The position numbers were made by a program, and so were the translations under genes. Below are positions 16,435 to 25,663 of a stretch of 59,800 nt of DNA, piece by piece. The stretch is from a bacterium (GTDB taxonomy: Bacteria > Electryoneota > Electryoneia > Electryoneales > Electryoneaceae): assembly GCA_028278125.1 (NCBI GenBank), contig JANQEY010000318.1, positions 1 through 59,800 of the forward strand, given 5' to 3'. The notes beneath the pieces are model-generated. The model did no database searches, was not told the DNA's origin, and worked only from the letters and a program-made list of their open reading frames with translations. Positions within the stretch are counted from its first letter, which is position 1. Each line of letters begins with the position of its first letter.

Positions 16435-17334
16435 ATGAAGATCAAAAGAATACTTTTTCCAACGGACTTCTCAGAAGCCTCCAACCGTGCACTTGATCAT
16501 GCCCTCGTTCTGGCGCACAGGTTCGAAGCTACACTGATAATGCTTTATGTGGAAGTATTGCATGGGTCTGATCCTCATAATCCAAGGAAGGATTTCCCGG
16601 ACCTGGAACCGTTATTTTCATTCCTTCGTGAACAGGTTTCGGGTCATGTCGAAAATCCGGACCTGCCAATAATATCGGGAACTATCGCCATCAGGGAAGA
16701 ATCAAGACGTGGAATTTCGGCGGCGGATGAGATTTTAAACTTCGCCGAGGAAGAGGACGTTGATCTTATTATTATGGGAACTCATGGACACCAGGGACTG
16801 GAACGTTTCCTTCTTGGGAGCACCACAGAAAAAGTTGTCCATGGAACTCAAAGACCTATTCTGACAATGGGACATGGCGAAGACCTTTTTCTTCAAACAA
16901 GCGGAAAATACAAACGGATCCTCTTCCCTATTGACTATTCGGATGCCTCACATTCTGCAGTCTTATACGGGCTGCATATCGCTGAACTGAATGACGCAGA
17001 AGTAGTATTTACACATGTGAATGAACCTGTCCTGACATCCCTGGCATTTTTCTCCGGAACGATCGAAGAGGCTGAAGAGGATCCCGAGCTGGAACAGAGA
17101 AGTGAACTTGCGCTTCATAAATTTCTTGACGACAAACTGCCTAAAAACTACGAATTTTACCTGAGTTCGGGTTCAGCGCACAGGGAAATTATTAAAACAG
17201 CGAAAGATCGTAATTGCGATTTGATTATCCTGGCAGATAAGGGCTGGACTAAGCTGGACAGGCTCCTGCTGGGCAGCACAACAGAAAAACTCATTCGTAA
17301 GTCACATGTACCAGTTTTAGTCACCAAGAAATAG
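16435..17334 (+). CDS. universal stress protein, tandem UspA domains
   Basis: 299 residues made of two UspA domains (about 1-150 and 155-299). Each opens with the same signature, KRILFPTDFSEASNRALD and KRILFPIDYSDASHSAV. The ATP-binding loop of the first is GTHGHQGLERFLLGSTTEKVV; in the second the first Gly is lost (ADKGWTKLDRLLLGSTTEKLI), so nucleotide binding may differ. Tandem Usp proteins act in stress and energy-state signalling. It is followed 50 bases later by a bacteriohemerythrin. Confidence 0.93.
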   Translation: MKIKRILFPTDFSEASNRALDHALVLAHRFEATLIMLYVEVLHGSDPHNPRKDFPDLEPLFSFLREQVSGHVENPDLPIISGTIAIREESRRGISAADEILNFAEEEDVDLIIMGTHGHQGLERFLLGSTTEKVVHGTQRPILTMGHGEDLFLQTSGKYKRILFPIDYSDASHSAVLYGLHIAELNDAEVVFTHVNEPVLTSLAFFSGTIEEAEEDPELEQRSELALHKFLDDKLPKNYEFYLSSGSAHREIIKTAKDRNCDLIILADKGWTKLDRLLLGSTTEKLIRKSHVPVLVTKK

Positions 17335-17384
17335 TTTAATATTTATTAGTTATAAGACCGGAAAACCAACTGGAAATTCTGTCA

Positions 17385-17804
17385 ATGTCCAGGTTTCAAA
17401 TCAAGTGGGATGATAGTTTAAGCATTGGTATAAAAGAAATTGACGAGCAGCATAAAACCCTGATCAACCATATTAATGTATTCATCAAGGCTATGCTTGA
17501 CGGTGAAGCACGGTATGCGCTTGAGAATCTATTTCGAGAGATTGCGAACTATACGAGCTATCATTTTGAATCTGAAGAAATACTGATGTCTTCATTGAAT
17601 TACCAGGGACTTGAATTTCATGCAGGGGAACACCAATTATTCAAGGAAAAGCTTGCTGCTTTTATTATTCGCTTTAAAGAGGGCGATGTATTAGTTACTA
17701 ACGAAGTTTATGGGTTTTTACGTGACTGGTTTTTGGATCATGTAATTGGTACAGATCAGAAATTTGGAAAGTTTTATTCAGAACTAAAGAATGGTACTGG
17801 CTGA
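17385..17804 (+). CDS. bacteriohemerythrin
   Basis: 139 residues, the typical length of single-domain bacteriohemerythrins. The full di-iron ligand set is present: His23 (DEQHK), His60 and Glu64 (YHFESEE), His79 and His83 (HAGEH), His119 and Asp124 (DHVIGTD). It binds O2 reversibly and may serve oxygen sensing, storage or delivery in a low-oxygen lifestyle. It sits downstream of the Usp gene on the same strand with no terminator between them. Confidence 0.93.
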   Translation: MSRFQIKWDDSLSIGIKEIDEQHKTLINHINVFIKAMLDGEARYALENLFREIANYTSYHFESEEILMSSLNYQGLEFHAGEHQLFKEKLAAFIIRFKEGDVLVTNEVYGFLRDWFLDHVIGTDQKFGKFYSELKNGTG

Positions 17805-17832
17805 AAGAAACATAATTATCAAACCGGTAGAT

Positions 17833-18549
17833 TCAAGACATTAGGATATCAAGGACCTTTTTTGTATCACTCATATCATCCAGTATAAAGTTAGCATCAG
17901 TCTTCAATAAAACATCTTTATCAACAATTCCGCTTGCTACGGCGAGTGTTTTTGTTCCATTCGCCTTCCCCGCTGCAACGTCTCGGGGGGTATCCCCAAT
18001 TACCCAGGTGTTGGAGGCGTCTCCGTTCCAGCCATAATAATTTTTCGCTTCCTGTATTGCAGCCTGTATCAGTTCTTCCCTTTCCTCGTAGTCGCCGCCA
18101 AATCCTCCAACCGGGAAGTATCTATCAAGACAGAAACGGGTAAGTTTTATATAACATGATTCCCTGATGTTTCCAGTTCCCAGCGCTAGCGCGGTTGAAT
18201 CATCCCTCGATAACGATTCCAACAACTGATAAACACCTTTTAAGATATGTGGACCTTCAGCGTCCATGTAAACCGTTTTCAATCTATTTGTAAATACGTC
18301 AGCAAACAGCGGAAACAGTAAATCGAAATCATCTTCCCTGTTGATATACCTGAGAAATAACCTGAAGATTCCCTTGTCTGTCATCCCTGCAAAGCTAGGG
18401 CCTTCAACTTTCGGTAAAACACCGGTAACTTCCTTTAAGGCATATAAGTAAGTATCCCTTGCAATTCTGCCGTTTAATAATAGTGTTCCATCTACGTCAA
18501 AGATGAATAGTCGTTGAGGTGGTTCTCTTGTCATAGCAGTAGGCACCAT
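17833..18549 (-). CDS. HAD-superfamily hydrolase (phosphoglycolate phosphatase-like)
   Basis: 238 residues. Motif I is FDVDGTLL (nucleophile Asp18, acid Asp20), motif II LGTGNI, and motif IV GDTPRDVAAGKANGTKTLAV. The cap is the alpha-helical C1 type between motifs I and II (GMTDKGIFRLFL). The nearest functional group is Gph-like phosphatases, but substrate cannot be inferred. An in-frame ATG at residue 6 is an alternative start. It lies 5 bases after the calcineurin-like gene. Confidence 0.87.
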   Translation of the reverse strand: MVPTAMTREPPQRLFIFDVDGTLLLNGRIARDTYLYALKEVTGVLPKVEGPSFAGMTDKGIFRLFLRYINREDDFDLLFPLFADVFTNRLKTVYMDAEGPHILKGVYQLLESLSRDDSTALALGTGNIRESCYIKLTRFCLDRYFPVGGFGGDYEEREELIQAAIQEAKNYYGWNGDASNTWVIGDTPRDVAAGKANGTKTLAVASGIVDKDVLLKTDANFILDDMSDTKKVLDILMS

Positions 18550-18554
18550 TAATA

Positions 18555-19064
18555 CTATTCGTTAAGCGGCAAGTTCGCCAGACGGATCAGTTTCGGCTCC
18601 CCATTATCCGTATCCAGTACAACAATAGAAGCTGAAGTTTTTAACCCGAATACTTCTCCAGGATTTATAATCCAGGGGGGACGGTGTTCAATATCCACCT
18701 GGTGCAGATGTCCATACGCTACAATATCGACCATATCGGTTGAAGCAAATGCTTCAACCCACCGGGGGTGATGCATAACACATATTTTGATATTTTCAAT
18801 TTCGTAGATGTATGGTTCCTCGTTGATATCGCTGTCGCCCGGTAGCTCCGAAAACCGTTTTTTTAATCCTCGTCTTTCACCGTCGCAATTTCCATAAACC
18901 GCATAAACAGGGCAATTGGCCAGTTTGAGTGCATCGATTGTAAATGGTGCTACCAGGTCGCCACAATGAATCACTGCATCTGTGCCTCGTCTGGCAAATT
19001 CCTGCATTGCTTTACGAAGATTTGTCAAATGATCATGGCTATCGGTACAAAATCCAAGTCTCAT
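18555..19064 (-). CDS. YfcE/MJ0936-family metallophosphoesterase
   Basis: 169 residues. Metal-binding motifs of calcineurin-like phosphoesterases appear in order: D-x-H (TDSHDH), GD (IHCGDLV), GNCD, H (VMHHPRW) and GHxH (YGHLHQVD). The compact size matches the YfcE group of phosphodiesterases acting on small substrates. It is the middle gene of a tight minus-strand run with the HAD phosphatase downstream and a lipoprotein gene 15 bases upstream. Confidence 0.88.
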   Translation of the reverse strand: MRLGFCTDSHDHLTNLRKAMQEFARRGTDAVIHCGDLVAPFTIDALKLANCPVYAVYGNCDGERRGLKKRFSELPGDSDINEEPYIYEIENIKICVMHHPRWVEAFASTDMVDIVAYGHLHQVDIEHRPPWIINPGEVFGLKTSASIVVLDTDNGEPKLIRLANLPLNE

Positions 19065-19079
19065 TCTTTAGCATCCCCC

Positions 19080-20168
19080 CTAAATATCTTTGGCAGGAAC
19101 GATTGTCACATCTTTGAGCTCTGCAGTCAAACTTATTTTGGTTTTATCAATAGCAGATGGATCGATGGGCAAAGGGAATTTTACTTCCCTGGATTCACCC
19201 GGCTCCAGCCTGATCGCTCCAGGTCCAAGCAACCAGTTACCTATTGATTTGCTTCCCTCGAATATACTGACATCTATGCTTGGACCGGCATATGCCCATC
19301 CTGTTGATGAGTTACTCAGGGTCATTATTACAGAAAGAGTCCCGTTTTCAAGCTCAGCTTTTTTATCCGTAATTTTTACGTTTCTCCGCCAACTATTAGT
19401 TGGAAATTTTTCGGCTACTACATGCGAAAACTTCTTAAAATCACCCCTGTATCGGAACATGGTCAATTGATCAACACCGCTAAATTTGCGAACGTACTCA
19501 ACCCTTTCGAAATCAGATCCGGAAGGTTTAATCTCCGCGAATCCCAAGGAACCCAATAACTCGTTTGCAGCACCTTGAAAAGGCATCAGCTTTATTTCCG
19601 CTGATAATACCACCATTGAATGATCATCCACATGGAGGATTAATTCTGAGAACCTTTTTGTCCCGAATAATGTCGTGCCATCCTCATTTGAATTTGTGTA
19701 GATGTAACGGGTTATACCCGCCGGTGATCTCCGTTGTCCAGTAGATTCTCCCAGGAATGTCTTCAGACTGTCGTAATTGTTCCTTACACCTTTGCCGCCC
19801 AACAATCGTTTGACAGAAATTACGTTGCATTTTTCGAAACCAAGGGATGGTGCCCAAATCCAGAAAGTGGTTGTAGAATCGGTCCCCTGGTTTTCTTCGC
19901 TCTTTATAACTTCGCACCAATTCCCCCGCCTGTTTAAAACGCTGAATTTTTCACCCGCAAGTGCTTCATTTACCTTTTCACCGTTCGCACTTCTCCTGAG
20001 ATTTTCCTTTTCAACGATAACCTCATAAACGGGTAACGGCTCCTGTTCAACGGTTTCCTTTTCCGTGATTTCCAATCCCGGTTTTATAGGTGCGCATCCT
20101 GTAAAATGAAAGATTGAAAAAACAACGAAAATTACTGTAACAAAGCTAAAAAAAGACCTGGTGTTCAC
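19080..20168 (-). CDS. lipoprotein with SH3-like domain, otherwise unknown
   Basis: 362 residues. The signal peptide ends in a lipobox (FHFTGC, Cys25). Residues about 48-112 look like a bacterial SH3 domain (YEVIVEKENLRRSANGEKVNEALAGEKFSVLNRRGNWCEV). The middle part is unrecognised. The end (about 270-355) resembles an FxLYD/DUF3426-type Ig-like domain (LSVIMTLSNSSTGWAYAGPSIDV, LEPGESREVKFPLPI). Likely tethered in the periplasm, possibly contacting peptidoglycan. It is on the same strand as the phosphoesterase gene and 53 bases beyond the second subtilase. Confidence 0.72.
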   Translation of the reverse strand: MNTRSFFSFVTVIFVVFSIFHFTGCAPIKPGLEITEKETVEQEPLPVYEVIVEKENLRRSANGEKVNEALAGEKFSVLNRRGNWCEVIKSEENQGTDSTTTFWIWAPSLGFEKCNVISVKRLLGGKGVRNNYDSLKTFLGESTGQRRSPAGITRYIYTNSNEDGTTLFGTKRFSELILHVDDHSMVVLSAEIKLMPFQGAANELLGSLGFAEIKPSGSDFERVEYVRKFSGVDQLTMFRYRGDFKKFSHVVAEKFPTNSWRRNVKITDKKAELENGTLSVIMTLSNSSTGWAYAGPSIDVSIFEGSKSIGNWLLGPGAIRLEPGESREVKFPLPIDPSAIDKTKISLTAELKDVTIVPAKDI

Positions 20169-20221
20169 TATTTTCCCTGTAATTTACAATAATTAAAAAC
20201 CTATAAGACTAAAAAATTGAA

Positions 20222-21694
20222 CTACTCGCTGTCCTGCTTTTCCGGGAATTTCCACTGGATTGCCGCAACAACATCCGGAATTCCCCAACCGTAAATATTA
20301 TCGGGCCTGTCTGCATGAGATGCAGTCATCTTGAGTGCGTATTCAACCTGGTCAGTACTCCATTCAGGGTGTGCTCCACGAACCAATGCACATACTCCAC
20401 CAAGTACCGGTGCTGAGAGACTGGTTCCATTCCAGCGCGAATACCCGTGATTGGTTTGCGGACGAACGCATGCCGTTTTTATTCCCATGGCCGTTAAATC
20501 CGGCTTTATACGTCCATCAGCGCTTGGTCCCCTGCTTGAAAAACGGGCTGTTTTCCCTGTTGAATCGACTGCACCGGCAGCGAGAACTCCATGGCCTTCA
20601 GCAGGAGCGCCCAGTGTCATTGGTTGAGGTCCTTCATTCCCATTTGAGGTCACAACAAGAACACCCAGTTTCCTTGCGATATTAGCCGCCCTGCTTGTCA
20701 GTGGTGTTTCACCATCGTAATCGTCCAGGCTATACCAGTCTTTATATGATAATGATGCGCTCAATACCCTGGCTCCTAAACGTTCACCCCACTCCATCGC
20801 TGCAATGAAGTTGTCTTCTTCCTGGATTACTTCCCGACGTACGTCCTCAGTTTTTCCCAGGATAAATGTCGCCTCATGAGCAATACCCACCAGGTTACCG
20901 GGATTATAACCCGCTATTACCGACAAACAGGCAGTACCATGATTCGGCTGACTTTTGCTGTCAATCCCAGGCTCGATGCCTGTATAATCATCATCTTCGA
21001 CAAAATCATATTCAGCAAACAGGTCAAAATCAGAATAGGCTTCGTGGGACAGTTCAAATCCACTGTCGAGGACAATCATCAATACACCTTGTCCCCTGTA
21101 TCCCATTCGATGAGCTTCAACGGCATTTACCTGGAGGTTTTGCAGGTAGGACGGGCCATATATGCCTGGAGATTCTGCGCCGGGACCCGGAGGTGGATAT
21201 CCGTCCCACGTTCCCACTTCCTCATAAGCCCACCCAGCGAGCTCGCTAATTGCGACTGGAGATATTGCTTTAACGAAAGGAAGTAGTCCGATCATTTCAA
21301 TAACTGCCGGGGTTGTTTCAACGCTAATACTGTTAAACCAGTGTGACGTTTGCTTGATATTACAGCCAAAATCCTCAATAGATTCCAGGTATTCGGGATA
21401 AGGCGGAAGATCTGATAAAGTAACAAGCGAATCGACAGGTAATCCTTCAACCTTACGTCTTTCAACGGCTGCTTCAGTCAATCCAAAGAACCTGGCTTCA
21501 CGGTATATCTCGCTGTTATTAAAAAACTCCCACTCACCTCGATCAGAAAATGTGATCCAGTAGCGCTGAGTATTCTCAGTGCCATGAGTATCTGATGGGA
21601 CTATAATCGAAAGAAAAAGAATCAGGCAGGAAACAGTTGCAAGAATAATTCTAATTTCTAACCTGAGTGACGTAAAAATCGGTATTAACTTCAT
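20222..21694 (-). CDS. exported S8 (subtilisin-like) protease without sorting domain
   Basis: 490 residues from the ATG at 21694, 14 bases after polA ends; the open frame reaches into polA, so start choice is uncertain. A hydrophobic N-terminal segment (about 15-32) is probably a signal peptide or anchor. A propeptide is followed by the S8 domain with Asp210 (VLDSGF), His252 (NHGTAC), oxyanion Asn353 and Ser425 (NGTSLSAP), complete. The protein ends soon after the catalytic domain (YGWGIPDVVAAIQWKFPEK). Without a T9SS tail it should stay in the periplasm or membrane, unlike the 1018-residue subtilase at 10502-13558. Confidence 0.87.
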   Translation of the reverse strand: MKLIPIFTSLRLEIRIILATVSCLILFLSIIVPSDTHGTENTQRYWITFSDRGEWEFFNNSEIYREARFFGLTEAAVERRKVEGLPVDSLVTLSDLPPYPEYLESIEDFGCNIKQTSHWFNSISVETTPAVIEMIGLLPFVKAISPVAISELAGWAYEEVGTWDGYPPPGPGAESPGIYGPSYLQNLQVNAVEAHRMGYRGQGVLMIVLDSGFELSHEAYSDFDLFAEYDFVEDDDYTGIEPGIDSKSQPNHGTACLSVIAGYNPGNLVGIAHEATFILGKTEDVRREVIQEEDNFIAAMEWGERLGARVLSASLSYKDWYSLDDYDGETPLTSRAANIARKLGVLVVTSNGNEGPQPMTLGAPAEGHGVLAAGAVDSTGKTARFSSRGPSADGRIKPDLTAMGIKTACVRPQTNHGYSRWNGTSLSAPVLGGVCALVRGAHPEWSTDQVEYALKMTASHADRPDNIYGWGIPDVVAAIQWKFPEKQDSE

Positions 21695-21708
21695 TACCAA
21701 AGCAAGCC

Positions 21709-24444
21709 TCAATGAGCTTCCAACCAATTATTTCCGACACCGGTATCAACAACGAGTGGAACACTGAGTTTCATTGCCGATTCCATTTTATCCTTTACCC
21801 AGGCTGATGCTTTATTAACGGTATCCTTCGGTATTTCAAAAATCAGCTCATCATGAACCTGCAGCAACATTTTATACGGATACTGTTCTTTTTCCAGGTC
21901 GCGGTGGAGTTTGATCATCGCCAGTTTTATAAGGTCAGCCGCACTTCCCTGTACGGCGGTAGCGATAGTCATCCTTTCCGCACCCATCTTGATATTCCTG
22001 TTCGAGGACGATAACTCAGGAATCGGCCTGCGTCTACCAAGGATAGTAGTGACAAATCCATCCTTTTTAGCCTGGAGTATCAATTCTTCAATGAAGGATT
22101 TAACCCTTGGATACGCTCCAAAATAACCATCAATAAATTCCCTGGCCTGGTCACGTGATATACCCAGCCTGCTTGCAAGTCCAAATTCACGCATTCCGAA
22201 CAGGACACCAAAGTTCACAGCTTTTGAAGCGCTTCTTTGTTGTTTAGAGACTCTACTGGGTGCAACTTTAAAAATCTTGGACGCAGTAGTAGTGTGTATA
22301 TCTTCATTATTCAGAAACGCCTGTATCAGCTCCTCGTCGTTACTCAAGTGTGCCATCATCCTGAGCTCAATCTGGCTGTAATCCGCACTTAAGAGAACCT
22401 TTCCCTTTTCGGCGATGAAAGCTTTTCTTATTTCCGCACCCTCTTCAGTCCTGATAGGGATATTCTGCAGGTTTGGATCATTGGATGACAATCTTCCTGT
22501 GGCGGCAACTGCCTGGTTATAAGTAGTGTGCACGCGTCCTGATGCTGGATTAACCAGCTGTGGAAGTGCATTGACGTATGTTCCCTGAAGCTTCTGCAGC
22601 ATCCTGTATTCAATCAGTTTTTTTGGAAGTGGATCCAGGGGCGCCAGTTTTTCGAGAACATCCTGGTCAGTTGAATACCCTGTTTTTGTCTTACGGGATA
22701 ATTTTACCGGCAGATTCAGTTTTTCAAATAGAATATGAGCGAGTTGCTTGGGACTGTTCAGGTTAAACTCTGTACCTGCCAGGAGATGACATTCACTCTC
22801 AAGCTGCTGAGTGCGTTCTTTCATCACTTTGCTCATCTTCTCAAGAAATTTTATATCCAGTTTTATGCCATTGTGTTCCATCTCCAATAGCACTTCAGAC
22901 AAAGGTAATTCAACTTCAGTCAGCAGATCAGAAAGCTTCAGGTCTTCAATTTTCAGTTCGAGAACTTCGGTTAGTCGTAAAGCAACATCCGCATCTTCAC
23001 AAGCATAGTTTTTTATCGTTTCCAGCGGCACCAGGTCCATCGTGATCTGTTTTTTGCCTTTTCCGATCAGTTCGCTTGTTTCAACTTTCTTTATCTTGAG
23101 ATAGTTTAGGGCCATATCATCAATACCATGGCCTCTTGCACCCGGATTCAGAAGGTAATCCGCGAGCATCGGATCAAATACCAGCGGATTACAGTTTATT
23201 CCATACTTTCGCATCACCAGGAAATCATACTTGGCATTTTGCGCGATCTTCCCCGGTCCCGCTTCCAATAACGGTTTCAGGATATCGAGTACCTGCTTTG
23301 TTATCTCACCGGCATCTTTTAACGAGCGTGGTGTTTGTTCTGTATTTTCCAGGTTCTCAAAACTGAAATAATTGACGGGCAGGTAGAATGCTTCACCATC
23401 TTTGACGGAAAAGCTCATACCAACCAATTCAGCCTCCAATGGATCTTTTGATGTAGTTTCAGTATCAAAAGCAAAACGTGAAGATTGTTCAAGTTTTTCA
23501 ACCAGCTTATTAAGCTCAGATTTATTTGTTACTGCCTTATAATTAACACCACCGCCCTGGTTTTCCACACTTTTCGGTTCGATTTCCAGGTAATGAAACA
23601 GCGATCTAAATTCAAGCTCGGCAAATAGATCCCTTGCTTCATCCGTATTCCACGGCCCATAGTCAAGATTATGCACATCAATGTTGACCGGTGCTTCAGT
23701 CCTGATCGTCACCAGGTTTTTTGAAAGTATTGCCTGGTTGCGATACTCATGCAGGTTTTCACCGACTTTCCCGCCAATTTCTTCCCAGCTGTTAATCACA
23801 GATTCCATTGATCCATACTGGTGCAGGAGCTTGAGTGCAGTCTTCTTTCCTACTTTGGGAACTCCGGGTACATTATCTGAACTGTCACCCATCAACGCCA
23901 GTGTATCTATCACTTTATCCGGTTCAATACCAAACGTTTCCGCCACTCCCTCCGGACCAAGAATATCGACCTGGTCCAGACCCTTCCGAGGATTATAGAA
24001 GTAAACTTTATCTGTTACCAGCTGGTAATAATCTTTGTCCCCTGTTACCAGGTAGACCTCGTATCCTTCAGCTTCACCCTGCTTGGCGAGTGTCCCGATC
24101 AGATCGTCTGCTTCATATCCCGGCAGGATAATTTTTTTGAGATTCAGGGCGTTAATAACCTCATCGAGCCGTGGTAGCTGGGCAGCAAGTTCATCAGGCA
24201 TTTTTTCACGTGTAGCTTTGTATTCCTCAAAAATGTGATGACGGAAAGTTGGTTCTCTTGAATCATAGACAACAGCAAGTTTATCAGGTTTTTCCCTCCG
24301 GATCAAAGCCATCAAAATATTTGTAAATCCGAAGATTGCAGAGACATTTTCGCCCTTGGAATTAATCAGTGGATTTTTCCCAAACGCAAAATGCGCACGA
24401 TAAATTTGAGCCATTGCATCAATAAGGAAGAGGCGTTGCGGCAT
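21709..24444 (-). CDS. polA: DNA polymerase I
   Basis: 911 residues with all three domains. The N-terminal 5'-nuclease (1-290) includes YKATREKMP and GDSSDNVPGVPKVG. The 3'-5' exonuclease is intact (Asp327 and Glu329 in FDTETTS, NAKYDF, YACEDAD), so proofreading is expected. The polymerase domain has catalytic Asp688 (SADYSQIE) and Asp865 (VHDEL). In the O-helix, ASKAVNFGVLFGM has Phe749 where Escherichia coli Pol I has Tyr766. It acts in Okazaki fragment processing and repair. Confidence 0.96.
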   Translation of the reverse strand: MPQRLFLIDAMAQIYRAHFAFGKNPLINSKGENVSAIFGFTNILMALIRREKPDKLAVVYDSREPTFRHHIFEEYKATREKMPDELAAQLPRLDEVINALNLKKIILPGYEADDLIGTLAKQGEAEGYEVYLVTGDKDYYQLVTDKVYFYNPRKGLDQVDILGPEGVAETFGIEPDKVIDTLALMGDSSDNVPGVPKVGKKTALKLLHQYGSMESVINSWEEIGGKVGENLHEYRNQAILSKNLVTIRTEAPVNIDVHNLDYGPWNTDEARDLFAELEFRSLFHYLEIEPKSVENQGGGVNYKAVTNKSELNKLVEKLEQSSRFAFDTETTSKDPLEAELVGMSFSVKDGEAFYLPVNYFSFENLENTEQTPRSLKDAGEITKQVLDILKPLLEAGPGKIAQNAKYDFLVMRKYGINCNPLVFDPMLADYLLNPGARGHGIDDMALNYLKIKKVETSELIGKGKKQITMDLVPLETIKNYACEDADVALRLTEVLELKIEDLKLSDLLTEVELPLSEVLLEMEHNGIKLDIKFLEKMSKVMKERTQQLESECHLLAGTEFNLNSPKQLAHILFEKLNLPVKLSRKTKTGYSTDQDVLEKLAPLDPLPKKLIEYRMLQKLQGTYVNALPQLVNPASGRVHTTYNQAVAATGRLSSNDPNLQNIPIRTEEGAEIRKAFIAEKGKVLLSADYSQIELRMMAHLSNDEELIQAFLNNEDIHTTTASKIFKVAPSRVSKQQRSASKAVNFGVLFGMREFGLASRLGISRDQAREFIDGYFGAYPRVKSFIEELILQAKKDGFVTTILGRRRPIPELSSSNRNIKMGAERMTIATAVQGSAADLIKLAMIKLHRDLEKEQYPYKMLLQVHDELIFEIPKDTVNKASAWVKDKMESAMKLSVPLVVDTGVGNNWLEAH

Positions 24445-24622
24445 GCAGAAATCCGATGTTCAGTGTTTTTCAGAATGGCAAAATAACCGGGTCTAATACA
24501 GTAACAGCAAGGTAAACGGTTTAGTCTTTGCCTGCAAGTTGATCTTAAAAGTCACATGATCATTGACTCCAATACTACTCAAAATATTCAGATTAACGTC
24601 TCCCAGAGCAAGAGAGCCATTT

Positions 24623-24654
24623 TTTGGGAAATTTAAAGAAGTTGTTTATATTTG
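24623..24654 (+). promoter_or_regulatory. Bacteroidota-type promoter before the HAD-IIA gene
   Basis: TTTG (24623-24626) and TATATTTG (24647-24654) are separated by 20 bases, matching the -33 TTTG and -7 TAnnTTTG elements read by the Bacteroidota primary sigma factor. The -7 box ends 49 bases before the chosen ATG. Inference from consensus only. Confidence 0.55.
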
Positions 24655-24702
24655 CGATCCGTTTCGACCAAATGTTTTCGATTAAATAAATCAACAAAGT
24701 GT

Positions 24703-25494
24703 ATGAAAATGGCTACTATTCGCGGTATTGATCACGTATTCCTCGATATTGACGGCGTCCTGATGTTGTCTGACCTTCCGATCCCGGGGGGAACAGCAAC
24801 AGTTAAAAGACTCAGATCCCTTGGCACAAAAGTTTCTTTTGTTACCAACACTACCAAAAAAGCCAGAAGACATATTCATGAAGACCTGTTAAAGCTCGGT
24901 TTTAACATTGACCTTGAAGATGTAATCTGCCCTGCGATTATCGCCAGGGAGAGAATCCTTCAGCTCAAAAGACCGAGTGTAGCGCTTTACGTAAACGAAG
25001 AGATTCTTGAAGATTTTGAAGGATTAAGAATGAACCGCAACCGTGCCGGTGCGGTTGTTATGGGTGATTTAAGTTATAACTTCACTCCCGAAGTAATGGA
25101 TGATATTTTCCGACTGACTTTCAGCGGTAGTGAACTTATAGCTTTACAGAAGAACCGTTTCTGGCGTGAATCGGGAACTCTTCACCTTGATATCGGGCCC
25201 TATGTCGCGGCAGTTGAATATGCGACAGGTAAAACAGCAGATATTGTTGGGAAACCGTCTCCCGGATTTTTCCGTGGTTTACTTAACCGTTACAAAATAC
25301 GTCCGGAAAACACTTTGATGGTTGGAGATGATATTGAAGCCGATATCTTCGGTGCAAAGCGGGTTGGAATGAAAACCGTCCTTGTAAAAACCGGTAAGTA
25401 TGATTTTGATTTCGTTAAACGGGTAAAGGTTAAGCCGGACGCAATTGTTCCCTCAATTGCCGATCTCTGCCCAGCCCTGGGAATTGAATCCTGA
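24703..25494 (+). CDS. HAD-IIA family hydrolase (HDHD2/NagD-like)
   Basis: 263 residues from the ATG at 24703; another ATG two codons later and an upstream frame to 24652 are alternatives. Motif I is FLDIDGVLM (Asp15, Asp17), motif II VTNTTKKAR, and motifs III/IV VGKPSPGFF and VGDDIEADIFGAKRVGMKTVLVKTGKY. The C2-type cap between motifs II and III defines subclass IIA (p-nitrophenylphosphatase/NagD/HDHD2). Substrate unknown. It has its own promoter-like site upstream and a terminator downstream, so it is probably monocistronic. Confidence 0.88.
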   Translation: MKMATIRGIDHVFLDIDGVLMLSDLPIPGGTATVKRLRSLGTKVSFVTNTTKKARRHIHEDLLKLGFNIDLEDVICPAIIARERILQLKRPSVALYVNEEILEDFEGLRMNRNRAGAVVMGDLSYNFTPEVMDDIFRLTFSGSELIALQKNRFWRESGTLHLDIGPYVAAVEYATGKTADIVGKPSPGFFRGLLNRYKIRPENTLMVGDDIEADIFGAKRVGMKTVLVKTGKYDFDFVKRVKVKPDAIVPSIADLCPALGIES

Positions 25495-25519
25495 TTATAG
25501 ATTTTGAAATTACATCGAC

Positions 25520-25551
25520 AGGTCATACTTGGAACCAGGTATGACCTTTTT
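25520..25551 (+). terminator. intrinsic terminator after the HAD-IIA gene
   Basis: AGGTCATAC (25520-25528) pairs with GTATGACCT (25539-25547), with further pairs possible inside, and the stem runs into TTTTTAATT. It begins 26 bases after the stop codon. Confidence 0.82.
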
Positions 25552-25616
25552 AATTCTGGCAAAGACTATTTTCCATATTGGCATCGAAAAGCATAGTTCA
25601 TGGGATCTTTTTTACG

Positions 25617-25624
25617 TATATTTG
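25617..25624 (+). promoter_or_regulatory. possible -7 element before the VanZ-like gene
   Basis: TATATTTG at 25617-25624 repeats the -7 box seen at 24647-24654, including the next bases CG. A convincing TTTG at the expected -33 distance is missing, so this is weaker. It lies 39 bases before the TTG start of the next gene. Confidence 0.35.
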
Positions 25625-25663
25625 CGAAATATATTCAGGATTTTTCTTAGCGGATGATTTGAA

